From: Physcia stellaris
Taxonomy: Eukaryota; Ascomycota; Lecanoromycetes; Caliciales; Physciaceae
Reading direction: 5' to 3'
NCBI GenBank assembly: GCA_018902385.1
Contig: JABSSW010000038.1
Coordinates: 62,001 to 126,000 of the forward strand
Length of the DNA: 64,000 nucleotides
This document shows, piece by piece, positions 46,175 to 55,732 of this stretch. Positions within the stretch are counted from its first letter, which is position 1; every line of letters begins with the position of its first letter. The notes below the pieces were generated by a model. The model had not been told where the DNA came from, made no database searches, and saw only the letters and a program-made list of their open reading frames with translations. Made by a program: the position numbers and the translations under genes.

Positions 46175-47614
46175 ACCATGTATCCTGCAGTCTTACCTGT
46201 GGGAGGCAGCGAACGCCGCAGGCCACCCAATGGATATCTTGAAATCGCTAGATTATAATGCCCATGACAATCGGAACCCACGGTAGGAAGATGCACAATC
46301 ATGGAGAAGCGGATCAAGAGCCTCCGGGTTGAGCAGCTGCATTACTCGATGATATACCTTAAGCTGGAAAATCCCAGATCATATCAACTAATCATCGTTA
46401 TCTACAACACCCTATTAAATGCTCCTCGTTGATTCACATGATGGGGATTATGGCAGTATCGAAGATGATCGCTTTTGGCTTCAAGCACGTGAGTTTAAGC
46501 AATGAATCCAAAGACACCAGTAGTGATTTCGCTGGTCGAGTTTTCGAAAAATTTGGCTCCACTGGTGCTGAAGACGCATCGTTGAAGGAAAGCCACTCCT
46601 TTTCATATACCGTACACCGTTATGGCTATCGTAGCTATCCCTGACCATCCTTACTACGCATCAGTCGTCGCGTCTGGAGTGTGAACAAGTACCTCCATAA
46701 TGCGGAGTCCTATCATACGCACAAAGAGAGGGCCCAGAACAGCCTGGAATTCAGCCCCTGAAGTCATTAGCCAGTATCAGGATGGCAACAGATAAGGGCC
46801 GCATTAGGAAGAGCGATTTCAGGCCATAGTCTGAAGAGTGCTGTACCAGGTGTGGAGCAGTGTTACAGGCATGCTCGGTCTTTCACTTACTATATCTCAT
46901 TCTTCTCAGTGCTTGCATCATACTGTGGTCACGCCGTCGCTCTGTGGTCTCTTCTACATGTACTTCAGGATCCCAGGTATCGACTCAGTGGGTTGGTTCA
47001 CTGCCTATGCCAGAATCTTTAGTCAGTCCTTTCTAGGAAATGGCGTCCCTCGGTGATAAGTCGTCTATGTACCTATCTTCGATCGTACAATGGCTTTGCT
47101 CTTCATACAAGATTTCAAGACTATCATGCTTCGTACCCTTTCTCCTACCACGGCTTAGAATTTGTTCGGCAGGTTCCTGTTCGCTAGGGATAATCTATCG
47201 CAAGGATGCTTGACAATGCTATTGGAAAGCTGCGATATCAACCTCTACCTTCTCTAACCACGGGCTCAGTCACGAGGTCTAGAAGATCCGAGCTATCGAT
47301 GTAGTCTGCATGATTAAAATCTTTCATCATGGTGGAATGCAGGTTAGCTTTTAGCATCCATTTAACCATTGGTCGTTCAAAGGTGGCATTTGAGGGTATG
47401 GCACTTGTGAAAGATGGCCTCCTTTTCGAGATTCGCTTTCTAGAGATGGCGCCGCCAAGGCCATCACCGGTCGAGTCTGTGGAATACTCCTCTCCATAAT
47501 CAAAGTTAGCTACCGATTTCTTCAGCACAAAGCCAGCCCGCCATCTCCTGTCTTCTCAACCTTTCAGCACAGCCGGTTTACTAGTTGTGATTGAGTACAT
47601 TCACAGGCGCCACG
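46175..47614. other. Intergenic region without a supported gene
   Basis: Short ORFs on both strands. The best, 47238-47528 (-, 96 residues, polar, basic middle), begins at GTG and has no ATG near its start, so I do not call it. Confidence 0.45.
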
Positions 47615-48282
47615 ATGAAATCTCCTCGAACAATACCACTCTACTCTTCCCTACTGTTCGCTCTTGGAGCCCTTGCGATCCCCTCCCCAAACAGGGCAGG
47701 CCGTCCCGGAGGTCATCACTGAGATTTACACACAGTGCCTGTGCTATTCTGTGCGTCAGGCAGTATGCTCATGTGAAACAGTTTGATGAACGGAGCACGC
47801 AGCCTATCCTACCTCTTCCCAACCCCGTAGGCACCGAGAAGGGTCTCCTTTTCAAGTCGTTTGTCCTGGTCAACTCGGCACTCGCTGGTGTCGGCATCAA
47901 TTTACAATCGCCACCGATCGAGATCACTACGGCCAAGGAGCAGCAGGTTGTTGATGGCACCCCAACCATCACGGTTACGGGCAACACCAGGGCTTTCGAC
48001 TTAGAAAGCTTCTACTTTGGGTGCGCCGTCAATTCAGTGGAGGGTGCAGAGGCCGTTCCGAAGCGATGCACCATCCTTGTCGCAGGTTTCAAGGGAAAGC
48101 AGGAGAGGGTGGATGCGACATACACGTACACGCCGACAGCAAAGGGTGGACGCCTCCAGCCACAGATCCAGGCTGTTCTCCCAAGCCGTTTCGTTGGCCT
48201 GCAGAACGTCACGATCATCCAGGACGATCCAACATTGGAAGCCCTGGTTATGGACAGTATCTCTGTCATCCTCTGCCAGTAG
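47615..48282 (+). CDS. Secreted protein of unknown function; one apparent frame break near the N-terminus
   Basis: The ATG at 47615 gives MKSPRTIPLYSSLLFALGAL followed by AIPSPN, a signal peptide. The frame then stops early. One base further along, the sequence reads AVPEVITEIYTQCLCYSVRQ, which looks like the mature start with paired Cys. It reaches a good donor (GCA|GTATGC), and an acceptor at GAG|AAG would lead into the main exon (KGLLFKSFVLVNSALAG). The break falls in GGG 47694-47696 and would be explained by one extra G. The main part has EITTAKEQQVVDGTPTITVT, ESFYFGCAVNS and VPKRCTILVAGF, with Cys pairs. It is an apoplast-type small protein in character. Exact exon structure is uncertain. 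Confidence 0.55.
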
Positions 48283-48920
48283 AGCCAAGCTTCGGGCCTT
48301 TGTCGCGCATGGCTGGGCGGCATGGATATAAGACCTTCTAGATACTCGTTGAAGTAGCTAAATTCACGGCCCACCAATGATTACTATATTCCCTCCTTTG
48401 TCTCCTCGTCTCCGTCAATAACTTGATGATTGCATCACGCAGGCATACAGTAAGAAGATTGTGCCGTCATTGCCCGTTGTGTGATTCGAAGCTCCTGATT
48501 CGGTACATGTAGCATTCTCTATCTGAAGATGATATCGCGCATTCGGATACAGAATTTTCTGCTGCATCCGACTAGTGCCCGGTTCGTCTCTCGATTGGAT
48601 CAACAAGGTGCATTACTTGCATGCCTAGAAGACTTGGCAGGGCGGCGGAGTTCCCTCGGGCTGACTGCACGTCACCGAACGGGTGATGGCGGGGTGAATC
48701 CCCGTCAGCCTTTTTCTAGTCTTCATCTGTCGCTCATGTATCAGCCTTATTAAACTTCTCAATCACTTCTCAGCCTTTGGGTATATATAAGACCTCCTTC
48801 TGGAAGCTTGAGACTCACTCATCCGCCCCATTAATATTCTCAAGCATACGCTTTGATCCCCCGTCTGCCCATCCCAGCCCCGCTTGGCCTTTCCAGGAAC
48901 CGTCTCGAACACAATTCACC
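48283..48920. other. Intergenic region
   Basis: No supported gene. TATATAAGAC at about 48782 may be the TATA region of the following gene (ATG at 48921). Confidence 0.45.
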
Positions 48921-49805
48921 ATGTCGCACCCCGCGTACTACCAGACTACGCAGGAGTCGTACAGCTCCCATCAACCCTATCGCCCGGGGGACTACGTTCC
49001 ACAGGTACCTCCTGCTCTGGACCCTTCCAGCCAGCCCACGCCGTTGGAATCTTCACGGGCTACAGCTAACAGGCATTGCAGAATCAACTCCAACTCTCCC
49101 AGAACCGTCATTCTCCTCAGCCATCCCCTACCTACGGTCCCCCTGTCCCTTACCAATACGGGCCGTATGTCCCAGAGGGCTATACCGAGTCCAGACGATC
49201 CTCGAGGCACCATCGACGCCACAGTAGCGATAGTCGAGCCTTTGACAAACGCTATGACGATGAATATAGGGAAGTCAAGAAAGAGAAGCGTCGTAGCCGC
49301 GACCATAGCCGTGAGAAGAGTATCGTAACCACTCTAGCCGGCGGGGCTGGTGGAGCATACTTGGGCCACGAGATCGGTGGAGGCGCCATCGGTGCTGTAG
49401 GAGGACTACTGGCTGGCGCTCTTGGTGCCAGGGAGTTGGAGAAGAGGCATGAGCGGTTAGTGCTCCAGATCTATGCTTTCCTCGAATACTGTTGTTATCC
49501 CCGACTTAAAGAACGCGTAGAGCTAGATTCCTTGACTGATGGATTCATATTCCAGGAACAAGGGCGAACGCTCTAGAGGCGACGGCCATTCTTCTCGCTC
49601 TCGACACAGCTCGCCTGCTCGCACGATAGGGAGTTTTATTGATAAAGCCCAAGACAAGGTCGAGAATTTCCTGAGCCCAGATCACGCCCGAGACCGAGAT
49701 GAGGGGAGAAAACACCGACATCGCAGCGAAAAGGGAAGCCGAAGCTTGAGCAGGGGCCGCTACAGTGACAGCGATGATGATGATACGTACTATAGGCGGA
49801 GGTAG
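48921..49805 (+). CDS. Glycine-zipper protein with Tyr/Pro-rich N-terminus, 235 residues
   Basis: Exons are 48921-49004, 49082-49455 and 49556-49805; the introns are 77 and 100 bp, the first with a GCTAAC branch site. Residues 1-60 are Tyr/Gln/Pro-rich (SHPAYYQTTQESYSSHQPYR). A basic Arg/His/Ser stretch follows (RRSSRHHRRHSS, VKKEKRRSRDHSREK). Near residues 105-140, LAGGAGGAYLGHEIGGG followed by AIGAVGGLLAGALGA is a glycine zipper, which in other proteins packs helices in or near membranes. The C-terminus is Arg/Ser/Asp-rich (RYSDSDDDDTYYRRR). Such proteins are common in filamentous ascomycetes; role unknown, perhaps membrane or stress related (inference). Confidence 0.8.
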
Positions 49806-50277
49806 ATTGACTTATCGTGGTTATTGGACCTGGTTTTTCTTGGATGATTAGGATGACTAGAATGACTAATTGTTGGTGCTTTGGATATATGATGAAATTT
49901 TCATTGGTGATTTGGGGAAAGCATACTAATTTAAGATTTACGGCTGTTATGATTTCCATGGGCGACTTTCGATAGTTGTATGTTACGATTACTAGATAGT
50001 GTGCAACACGGCTATTAGCTAAACTAATGTATACCTATTCAAATTCGTGGATGATTTAAAAATGCTAGATACTCTCATAACATGTATACATGGAAGTGAA
50101 TAACCTTACTCAAGATCGGGATTCAAAATAGGAGGCGTTGCATGGGGGTACCCCTCATTCGGATGTAGTACTCCCCTATGGTCTCACAAAAATTTTGCAA
50201 GTCACTCAAAGCCAAGCTGCAGATTATTATTAAGGGCATGTAACAATTTGCCCTCGTCATCATTCACAAATCAAAGA
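49806..50277. other. Intergenic region
   Basis: AT-richer spacer between the glycine-zipper gene and the TPR gene. No feature seen. Confidence 0.45.
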
Positions 50278-53055
50278 ATGAGGGAAATTCATTACCATGA
50301 TTTCGAAAGTGGCGATTACCACAAGATCTTAACATCATCCACTGCTCGAAAACTTCTAGAGCATGTCTCAGAAGACCCCTTCAATCACGAGGGTGACTGG
50401 CAAGGATTCCTTACTTGTCGTGTGAATTTTCTTATAGAAGAATCCAAGGGCTCTGACCTTGAAGAAGACCTTTTTCTCATTGGCTGCGCGGCCTTGAGTG
50501 CTTTTCTTCAATCGAATGTGACAGGGCCACCGCTGTCATGGAATCCAGCGACAATTATCATTCCTCAGAAGGTGAGAGATTGGCTCGCTCCAGAGATTGA
50601 AATACAAGTTCGATTGATTGCAAGCCTTACTGTGGATGGAGAAGCTGTGTATAAATTAACGCCGCACGTTGAACTTTTCTGCCTTGCAAAATCTCTTTTG
50701 AACTTCGAATTCGCCGACCATGGAGCAGCGACTGAGCATTTGCGCTATAGATTGAGAGTAAATTTCTGGCATCAACGGCTTCTTAGTGATACTTCACCTA
50801 GCCTGCAAGAGAGCATATACCGCGACCTGCAGCTACTGGAGGAGAAACTTCTGGGAGAAGTCCGGCAAGCTAGAGCAGAATTTCTAATAGAGCGAGCAAC
50901 GATACATAATTACTATGGGTATGATGCTAAGGCTCGTGATGATCTTGCCGAGGCCGCAAGGCTGCGGAGATTCGAGTTTGCGCTCACAGGACGATTGGGT
51001 AAGAGGACAAAGTTCCAACAGAAGGAATTGAGTCAGCTTGTGGTCCTTGCAAAGAGTGCCGAAAAGGATCAAACCAATAGCACAAATAGTGACGATCATA
51101 GCGAGCAACAAGCAGACCGTGTTGAAATGCACAAGTCTGATGATCTAGCTAAACCTGTAGAGTTGCAGCTCAACGACGATACCCTTTTGGAATCCATCTC
51201 CTTCTCGGAAGATTCACCTGACCTCTCTGTGCAAGATGAGCAAAGCATTCCAATGGCCTTGAAAGATTTGGATCCCGCGGATCAACCAGCTCTCGATCCT
51301 TTAGACTCAATCATTCTGTTGGCAACAGCTTCTTCGATCACCAATACATCACCGCAAGACGGATTGACCCGGGAAGAGACTTTACCTTACGCTACTCGAG
51401 TATTGGCTGGAGGAAGTACCAACTGGCAGATATACACACAAGCACTTATCGTTCGGAGTCGTATTGAAGGATATAAGTCAAGGACTACCGAGCGAGGGCT
51501 TCTTCAATTGCAGGCTGTAGTAGATCAGGTCATCGCGGAAACGACCTCAGAAGCTGGGCATCAACCGCAAGAGACGGCCCAAGAACAGTCTCAGACATCT
51601 GCGACTACTTTCCTTCCCCAGCTGAAGTCATCAGAATCAGCTCCAGTATCAGAGCGATTACAATACGTTCATCTACTGGCTTCACCGACGAGATGGAAGC
51701 TCGAATCCGAGCTTGCCGATCGCTGGGTTTCACTTGGAGGTCTGAGAACCGCCCTTGAAATCTATGAGCGTCTGCAGATGTGGGCTGAGGTTGGCTTGTG
51801 CTGGGCGGCTCAGGATCGAGAAGACAAAGCGAAGCAGATTATCCGTCAGCAACTATACGTTTCAGAATCTAACGATGCTTCTGAGGAGAGAGTTGACGTG
51901 AACGGAGACGTTGTCAGCAGCACGGAAGGCGCTACAGAACGTGATCCGTTGCCCAATGATGCACCTCGATTGTTCTGCATTCTAGGCGATATCGAGAAGT
52001 CTGTGACAGCTTACGAAAGGGCCTGGGAAATCTCTAACTGCCGATATGCTCGGGCTCAACGGTCTCTAGGAAAACACTACTTTGCAATCAAAGAGCTCAA
52101 GAAAGCAGACGAGGCCTACACCAAGTCGCTGAAACTTAACCCTCAGAATCACGGTATATGGTTTGCCCTCGGCTGTGTAAGACTGCAGCTGGAAGATTGG
52201 ACCGGAGCAGCCGAGGCCTTTGCCAGAGCGGTCCAGATCGAAGACAAAGACGCCGAGTCCTGGAGTAACCTCGCTGCCGCACTACTTCGCCTTGCGCCCG
52301 AACAGACCACCGCCCCCACAAAGGACATCTCCGAAGAAGAAGAAACCGAAGACCTATCTCCAGAAACCCCAAAACCAGATCCACAAACCCACATCCGCGA
52401 AGCATTCGCCGCCCTCAAGCGAGCAGCAAGCCTAAAGCGCGACTCCTACCGCATATGGCAGAACCTGCTGCACGTCTCCGTCCAGCTCTCCCCACCGCCC
52501 TACACGGACATCATCATCGCGCAAACCCGCCTCATCGACCTCCTCAGCAAGACGCAGGGGAGAAAAGCATCGACATCCCCATCGACCTCCTCAGCAAGAC
52601 GCAGGGGAGAAAAGCATCGACATCCCCATCGTCGAAGGCCTCGTCGCGCACCTCATCGCCATCTCCCCTTCCCCTCCTTCCCCCTCACCAACCAAAAAGC
52701 CGAAGCCAACAACCCCCAACATCCCGACACCCCAAACAAGACCCCCGGCTTCGAAAAAATGCTCCTCACCCTCCTCCTCAAGCGCATCCCCCCCCTCATA
52801 ACCACCTCCCGCCGCCTCTGGCTCCTGCTCGCAAAACTCCACCTCCACTTCCAGCACCCATCTGCCGCGCTCTCAGCCTACGAAAAGGCGTGGCGCGTCA
52901 CGCTCAACCAGCCCGGCTGGGAAGAATCTGAGGAGCTGTGGAAGGACGTCGTGGAAGCGACTACCGATCTCGTGGATGCGTATCAGAGTCTTGGGGAACG
53001 GAAGAGGGAGGGTGGGATGGGGAGGGGGAATTGGTGGCGCGGGATTGAGATTTAA
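50278..53055 (+). CDS. TPR protein of the Emw1/TTC27 family, 925 residues, with a scrambled internal segment
   Basis: Essential in yeast (Emw1, linked to cell-wall integrity). No introns. Start is the ATG at 50278 (MREIHYHDFESGDY); the open frame upstream uses no ATG. N-terminal helical region, then RWKLESELADRWVSLGGLRT and several TPR units: ALEIYERLQMWAEVGLCWAA, RAQRSLGKHYFAIKELKKAD, PQNHGIWFALGCVRLQLEDW, AESWSNLAAALLRL. The C-terminal repeats include SRRLWLLLAKLHLHFQHPSA. A perfect 47-bp tandem duplication (52534-52580, 52581-52627) lies inside. The conserved-looking stretch EKSIDIPIVEGLVAHLIAIS (52608-52667) is open in another frame, and the actual frame reads Arg/Pro/His-rich filler there. 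The flanks are in the same frame, so the protein is full length but locally replaced. Confidence 0.85.
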   Translation: MREIHYHDFESGDYHKILTSSTARKLLEHVSEDPFNHEGDWQGFLTCRVNFLIEESKGSDLEEDLFLIGCAALSAFLQSNVTGPPLSWNPATIIIPQKVRDWLAPEIEIQVRLIASLTVDGEAVYKLTPHVELFCLAKSLLNFEFADHGAATEHLRYRLRVNFWHQRLLSDTSPSLQESIYRDLQLLEEKLLGEVRQARAEFLIERATIHNYYGYDAKARDDLAEAARLRRFEFALTGRLGKRTKFQQKELSQLVVLAKSAEKDQTNSTNSDDHSEQQADRVEMHKSDDLAKPVELQLNDDTLLESISFSEDSPDLSVQDEQSIPMALKDLDPADQPALDPLDSIILLATASSITNTSPQDGLTREETLPYATRVLAGGSTNWQIYTQALIVRSRIEGYKSRTTERGLLQLQAVVDQVIAETTSEAGHQPQETAQEQSQTSATTFLPQLKSSESAPVSERLQYVHLLASPTRWKLESELADRWVSLGGLRTALEIYERLQMWAEVGLCWAAQDREDKAKQIIRQQLYVSESNDASEERVDVNGDVVSSTEGATERDPLPNDAPRLFCILGDIEKSVTAYERAWEISNCRYARAQRSLGKHYFAIKELKKADEAYTKSLKLNPQNHGIWFALGCVRLQLEDWTGAAEAFARAVQIEDKDAESWSNLAAALLRLAPEQTTAPTKDISEEEETEDLSPETPKPDPQTHIREAFAALKRAASLKRDSYRIWQNLLHVSVQLSPPPYTDIIIAQTRLIDLLSKTQGRKASTSPSTSSARRRGEKHRHPHRRRPRRAPHRHLPFPSFPLTNQKAEANNPQHPDTPNKTPGFEKMLLTLLLKRIPPLITTSRRLWLLLAKLHLHFQHPSAALSAYEKAWRVTLNQPGWEESEELWKDVVEATTDLVDAYQSLGERKREGGMGRGNWWRGIEI
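52534..52627 (+). repeat. Perfect 47-bp tandem duplication in the TPR gene
   Basis: ATCGACCTCCTCAGCAAGAC begins both units, at 52534 and 52581. The copies are identical over 47 bp. 47 is not a multiple of three. Confidence 0.95.
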
Positions 53056-53860
53056 GGCCCGCAGCGCGGTTAGGGGCGTTGTGGGAAGGGCGAGGGAGGG
53101 GTGGGGGGAGGGGAGGCGCTGGAGGGGCTGAGAGTGAGGGGGGGAGGAGTTGAGGGGGTGTAGAGACTTAGCAGTGGGAGGATGGGAGGGAGGAGATGAT
53201 GGGTTAGATATCTGTTAATCAAAATCGACTTGGTATCTTCTTGTTCTCTCCTTTTGCTTTTCTTTCAATCAACTCTTCTCTCTTATCCCGGAACAGCTAA
53301 CCTCGTTCTTGATCGGTACTCGCACATCGGAGGGAAAGTCTTGCCGATCTTTTCAAATCACGTGGGAGATCGCACCACCTCACTTTCAACCTCAAATCTT
53401 CCTTTTCTTCATGATTCTATCTACCCTACTCCCTATTCTCTACGTATATACTCAAGAGTGGAAATCTCCCTGTCATACCCCAAGTACCCACCTTCACATC
53501 TCCCCAGATCTCACACCTTACCTCAATGATCCCCAAAACCCTCATCCCAAACTCCACTTTTTCTACAGAGCATCAGAAACTTAGGAAAGGATCGATTTCG
53601 AAAAAGGGGTGCTTGCTCTATCTATCTATATCAAAAACGAAAACCATGAGCTTTAATCATCTGACAGGGTCGGAGGATTTTGATTATTGGGTGGGTTAAT
53701 TATCTAAATTATGAATGCTGAGAAGAGCTTGTGAGTACCTCATCTTAATTATAGTACCATATACAAGGGTCGCTTCTCAGACGCTCAAGTGATCCCATTC
53801 CTTGCGAGCGCCTTCACCAACCATGCCATTTTCGTGCGCAACTCCCCCTCCTTGTTCCAG
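53056..53860. other. Intergenic region with a G-rich purine run
   Basis: 53075-53200 on the plus strand is G-rich with many runs of three to seven G. It then turns into a pyrimidine-rich AT mixture. No gene is supported; ORFs at 53230-53584 look like low-complexity noise. Confidence 0.5.
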
Positions 53861-54047
53861 CTAGACTGAGCCCTCGGTTGACTCGCTGGGCTTGTCGGTC
53901 TTGGAGGCACTCTGGCTCTGACTTCTACTCTGCCCCTTTTCAAGCACAGCATCGGCAGTCTTAGGGGAATCGCCAGGGGTTTTATCACCCTTGATGCTCC
54001 TCCACTCTATTGCCAGAAGGCCCAAGACCATACAAGCGCTGAGGCCC

Positions 54048-55402
54048 CTCGCGGGGTAAATAATTGTTGTCACACCAAAATTCGCTTACTAGGCCGCACC
54101 AACTCCATTACATACCACTTTTCACACCCATACAACGCCATGAAACGTGCTCATACCCCAGAAATTGATGCTCGTCAATTCAATCAAGAGTATTCTACAC
54201 CTACAAAAGCTAAAGTTCAAGGCGTCATTGCATACGCCGAGCATTTGGCCAAAACAGGGCATGTTCACACCAAACAACGAGCGTTCGAATTTTTCAATGT
54301 AAAACGTCGTTCTGGATATCGAATGCTGAAAGCAAATGATGCTGAGAATTCAGAACAAGAAGCAGGGGAATCTGCACGCCGTGAAGCTCATACATCGAAG
54401 CCAGAAGCTCGTGGAGCCAAGCCCAAAATCCAACCGTATCATGTCAGAAAAATGGAAAAAATTATTAACTCTGGTGACATCAATCAACGAGCTCTTAGTT
54501 GACAACAACTCGTCACGAAAGCGAACCTCACTGGCAAGAATCAAGTACATTTTCACACGATTCGCGCTTTGATGCAAGATCTGAAATACCATAAGTGTAT
54601 TGCCTGTACGAAAAACTGGTTGACTCCGCAAATTCGAACAGAACGACGTCGATTTGCTCAAGCTTACATCCATTGGAAAAAGACTCAATGACGACGAGTA
54701 CGCTGGACCGACGAGATTCATTTCGGACTAGAACCTCAGAACAAGCTTCGTATTATACGTAAACCTGATGAACGTTATTGCTTCGATTGTATACAGGAAC
54801 AAGTCGAACCGAAAAAACAGAACAAGAAACGATTACATGCTTGAACCATGATGAACTACAATTACAAATTACCTCTGATTTGATACACCACGAATAACAA
54901 CAACGGCAAGATGAGTCACAAGAAATACGTCGAAATTCTGAAGAATCATGTGAAACCGATGCTGAATAGAGGTGAAACATTTGTTATGAAAAAAAACAGA
55001 AATTCTGCTCACGGAATGACCGAAAACAACAACATTGTTCGGAAATACAAGCAGGAAATAGACTTGGATTACTACTTTAATCCTTCGAAGTCTCCGGATT
55101 TGAGCGTAATCGAATCCGTCTTTCAACCTTTCAAGCAGAAGCTCTCCAACACGGATCATTGGGACGAAGAATCGTTGAAACGACGGACTTGCGCAATATG
55201 AAACGCCGATACGCCGATATCGTACGATTTCATTAACAGACAAGTGGACGGTATGGAAGATCGTATGCATGAAGTATTGAACGGTGACGGGCGCATGATT
55301 GGTCATTAAATGAGTGTAAATAAGTGTATTGGGGGCTTCGTCTGGTGTTTCGGTTTTCGCACCAAAATCGCTTAGTGTGACAAGAATAATTTACCCCGCG
55401 AG
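54048..55402 (+). mobile_element. Tc1/mariner-type DNA transposon, degraded, 1,355 bp
   Basis: Terminal inverted repeats CTCGCGGGGTAAATAATT at the left and, reverse-complemented, CTCGCGGGGTAAATTATT at the right, extending imperfectly to about 45 bp. The transposase is on the plus strand, beginning MKRAHTPEIDARQFNQEYST at 54140. It has an N-terminal helix-turn-helix part, RWTDEIHFGLEPQNK with the first catalytic Asp, an altered second site (KNRNSAHG) and SPDLSVIESVFQPFKQKL with the final Glu region. Three in-frame TGA codons (54500, 54689 and about 54842) stand where Trp would be expected, all TGG to TGA, a change of GG to GA. It is not autonomous. A TA follows its right end (55403), the expected target duplication; the left TA is missing. 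Confidence 0.85.
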
Positions 55403-55732
55403 TACCGATGTGCAGAACTCTTGCTAATGCTTGGCACTCGTAGATCCTTTTTACCCCGACACATTCAAAGTTTTCAATCGATATAACTCAACGTCAACAT
55501 CATATAATCTATTATTCAAACACGTTTGTGTGATGATATGATCGACATAATGCTAACAACGTTGAATTAACGTTCAACAACAACGTATTGATCGAGTTGA
55601 AAATTTGACATCGTCAAATGCCAGGAATATTTCGATTTCAGGGTTAGGTTTTACATGTAATCTTGGTGACGGACTCGGGGCAAAAAGATCTACGAGTGCC
55701 AAGCATTAGCAAGAGTTCTGCACATCGGAAAG
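55403..55732. mobile_element. MITE-like element, about 330 bp, with inverted repeats of about 50 bp
   Basis: CCGATGTGCAGAACTCTTGC starts the left end at 55405 and the same sequence, inverted, ends the right at 55728. The inverted repeats are nearly identical for about 55 bp (through TTGGCACTCGTAGATC). The core is AT-rich with no open frame and no CC or GG from 55458 to 55620. Together with the mariner copy it is flanked by GGCCC (54043-54047 and 55733-55737), probably the target duplication of this element. The mariner sits at its left tip, so it likely arrived later. Confidence 0.8.

Noticed and set aside
47238-47528. 96-codon minus-strand ORF
   Set aside because: Starts at GTG; no ATG near its start and no recognisable motif.
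53230-53584. Two overlapping plus-strand ORFs after the TPR gene
   Set aside because: Pyrimidine-rich low-complexity sequence without motifs.
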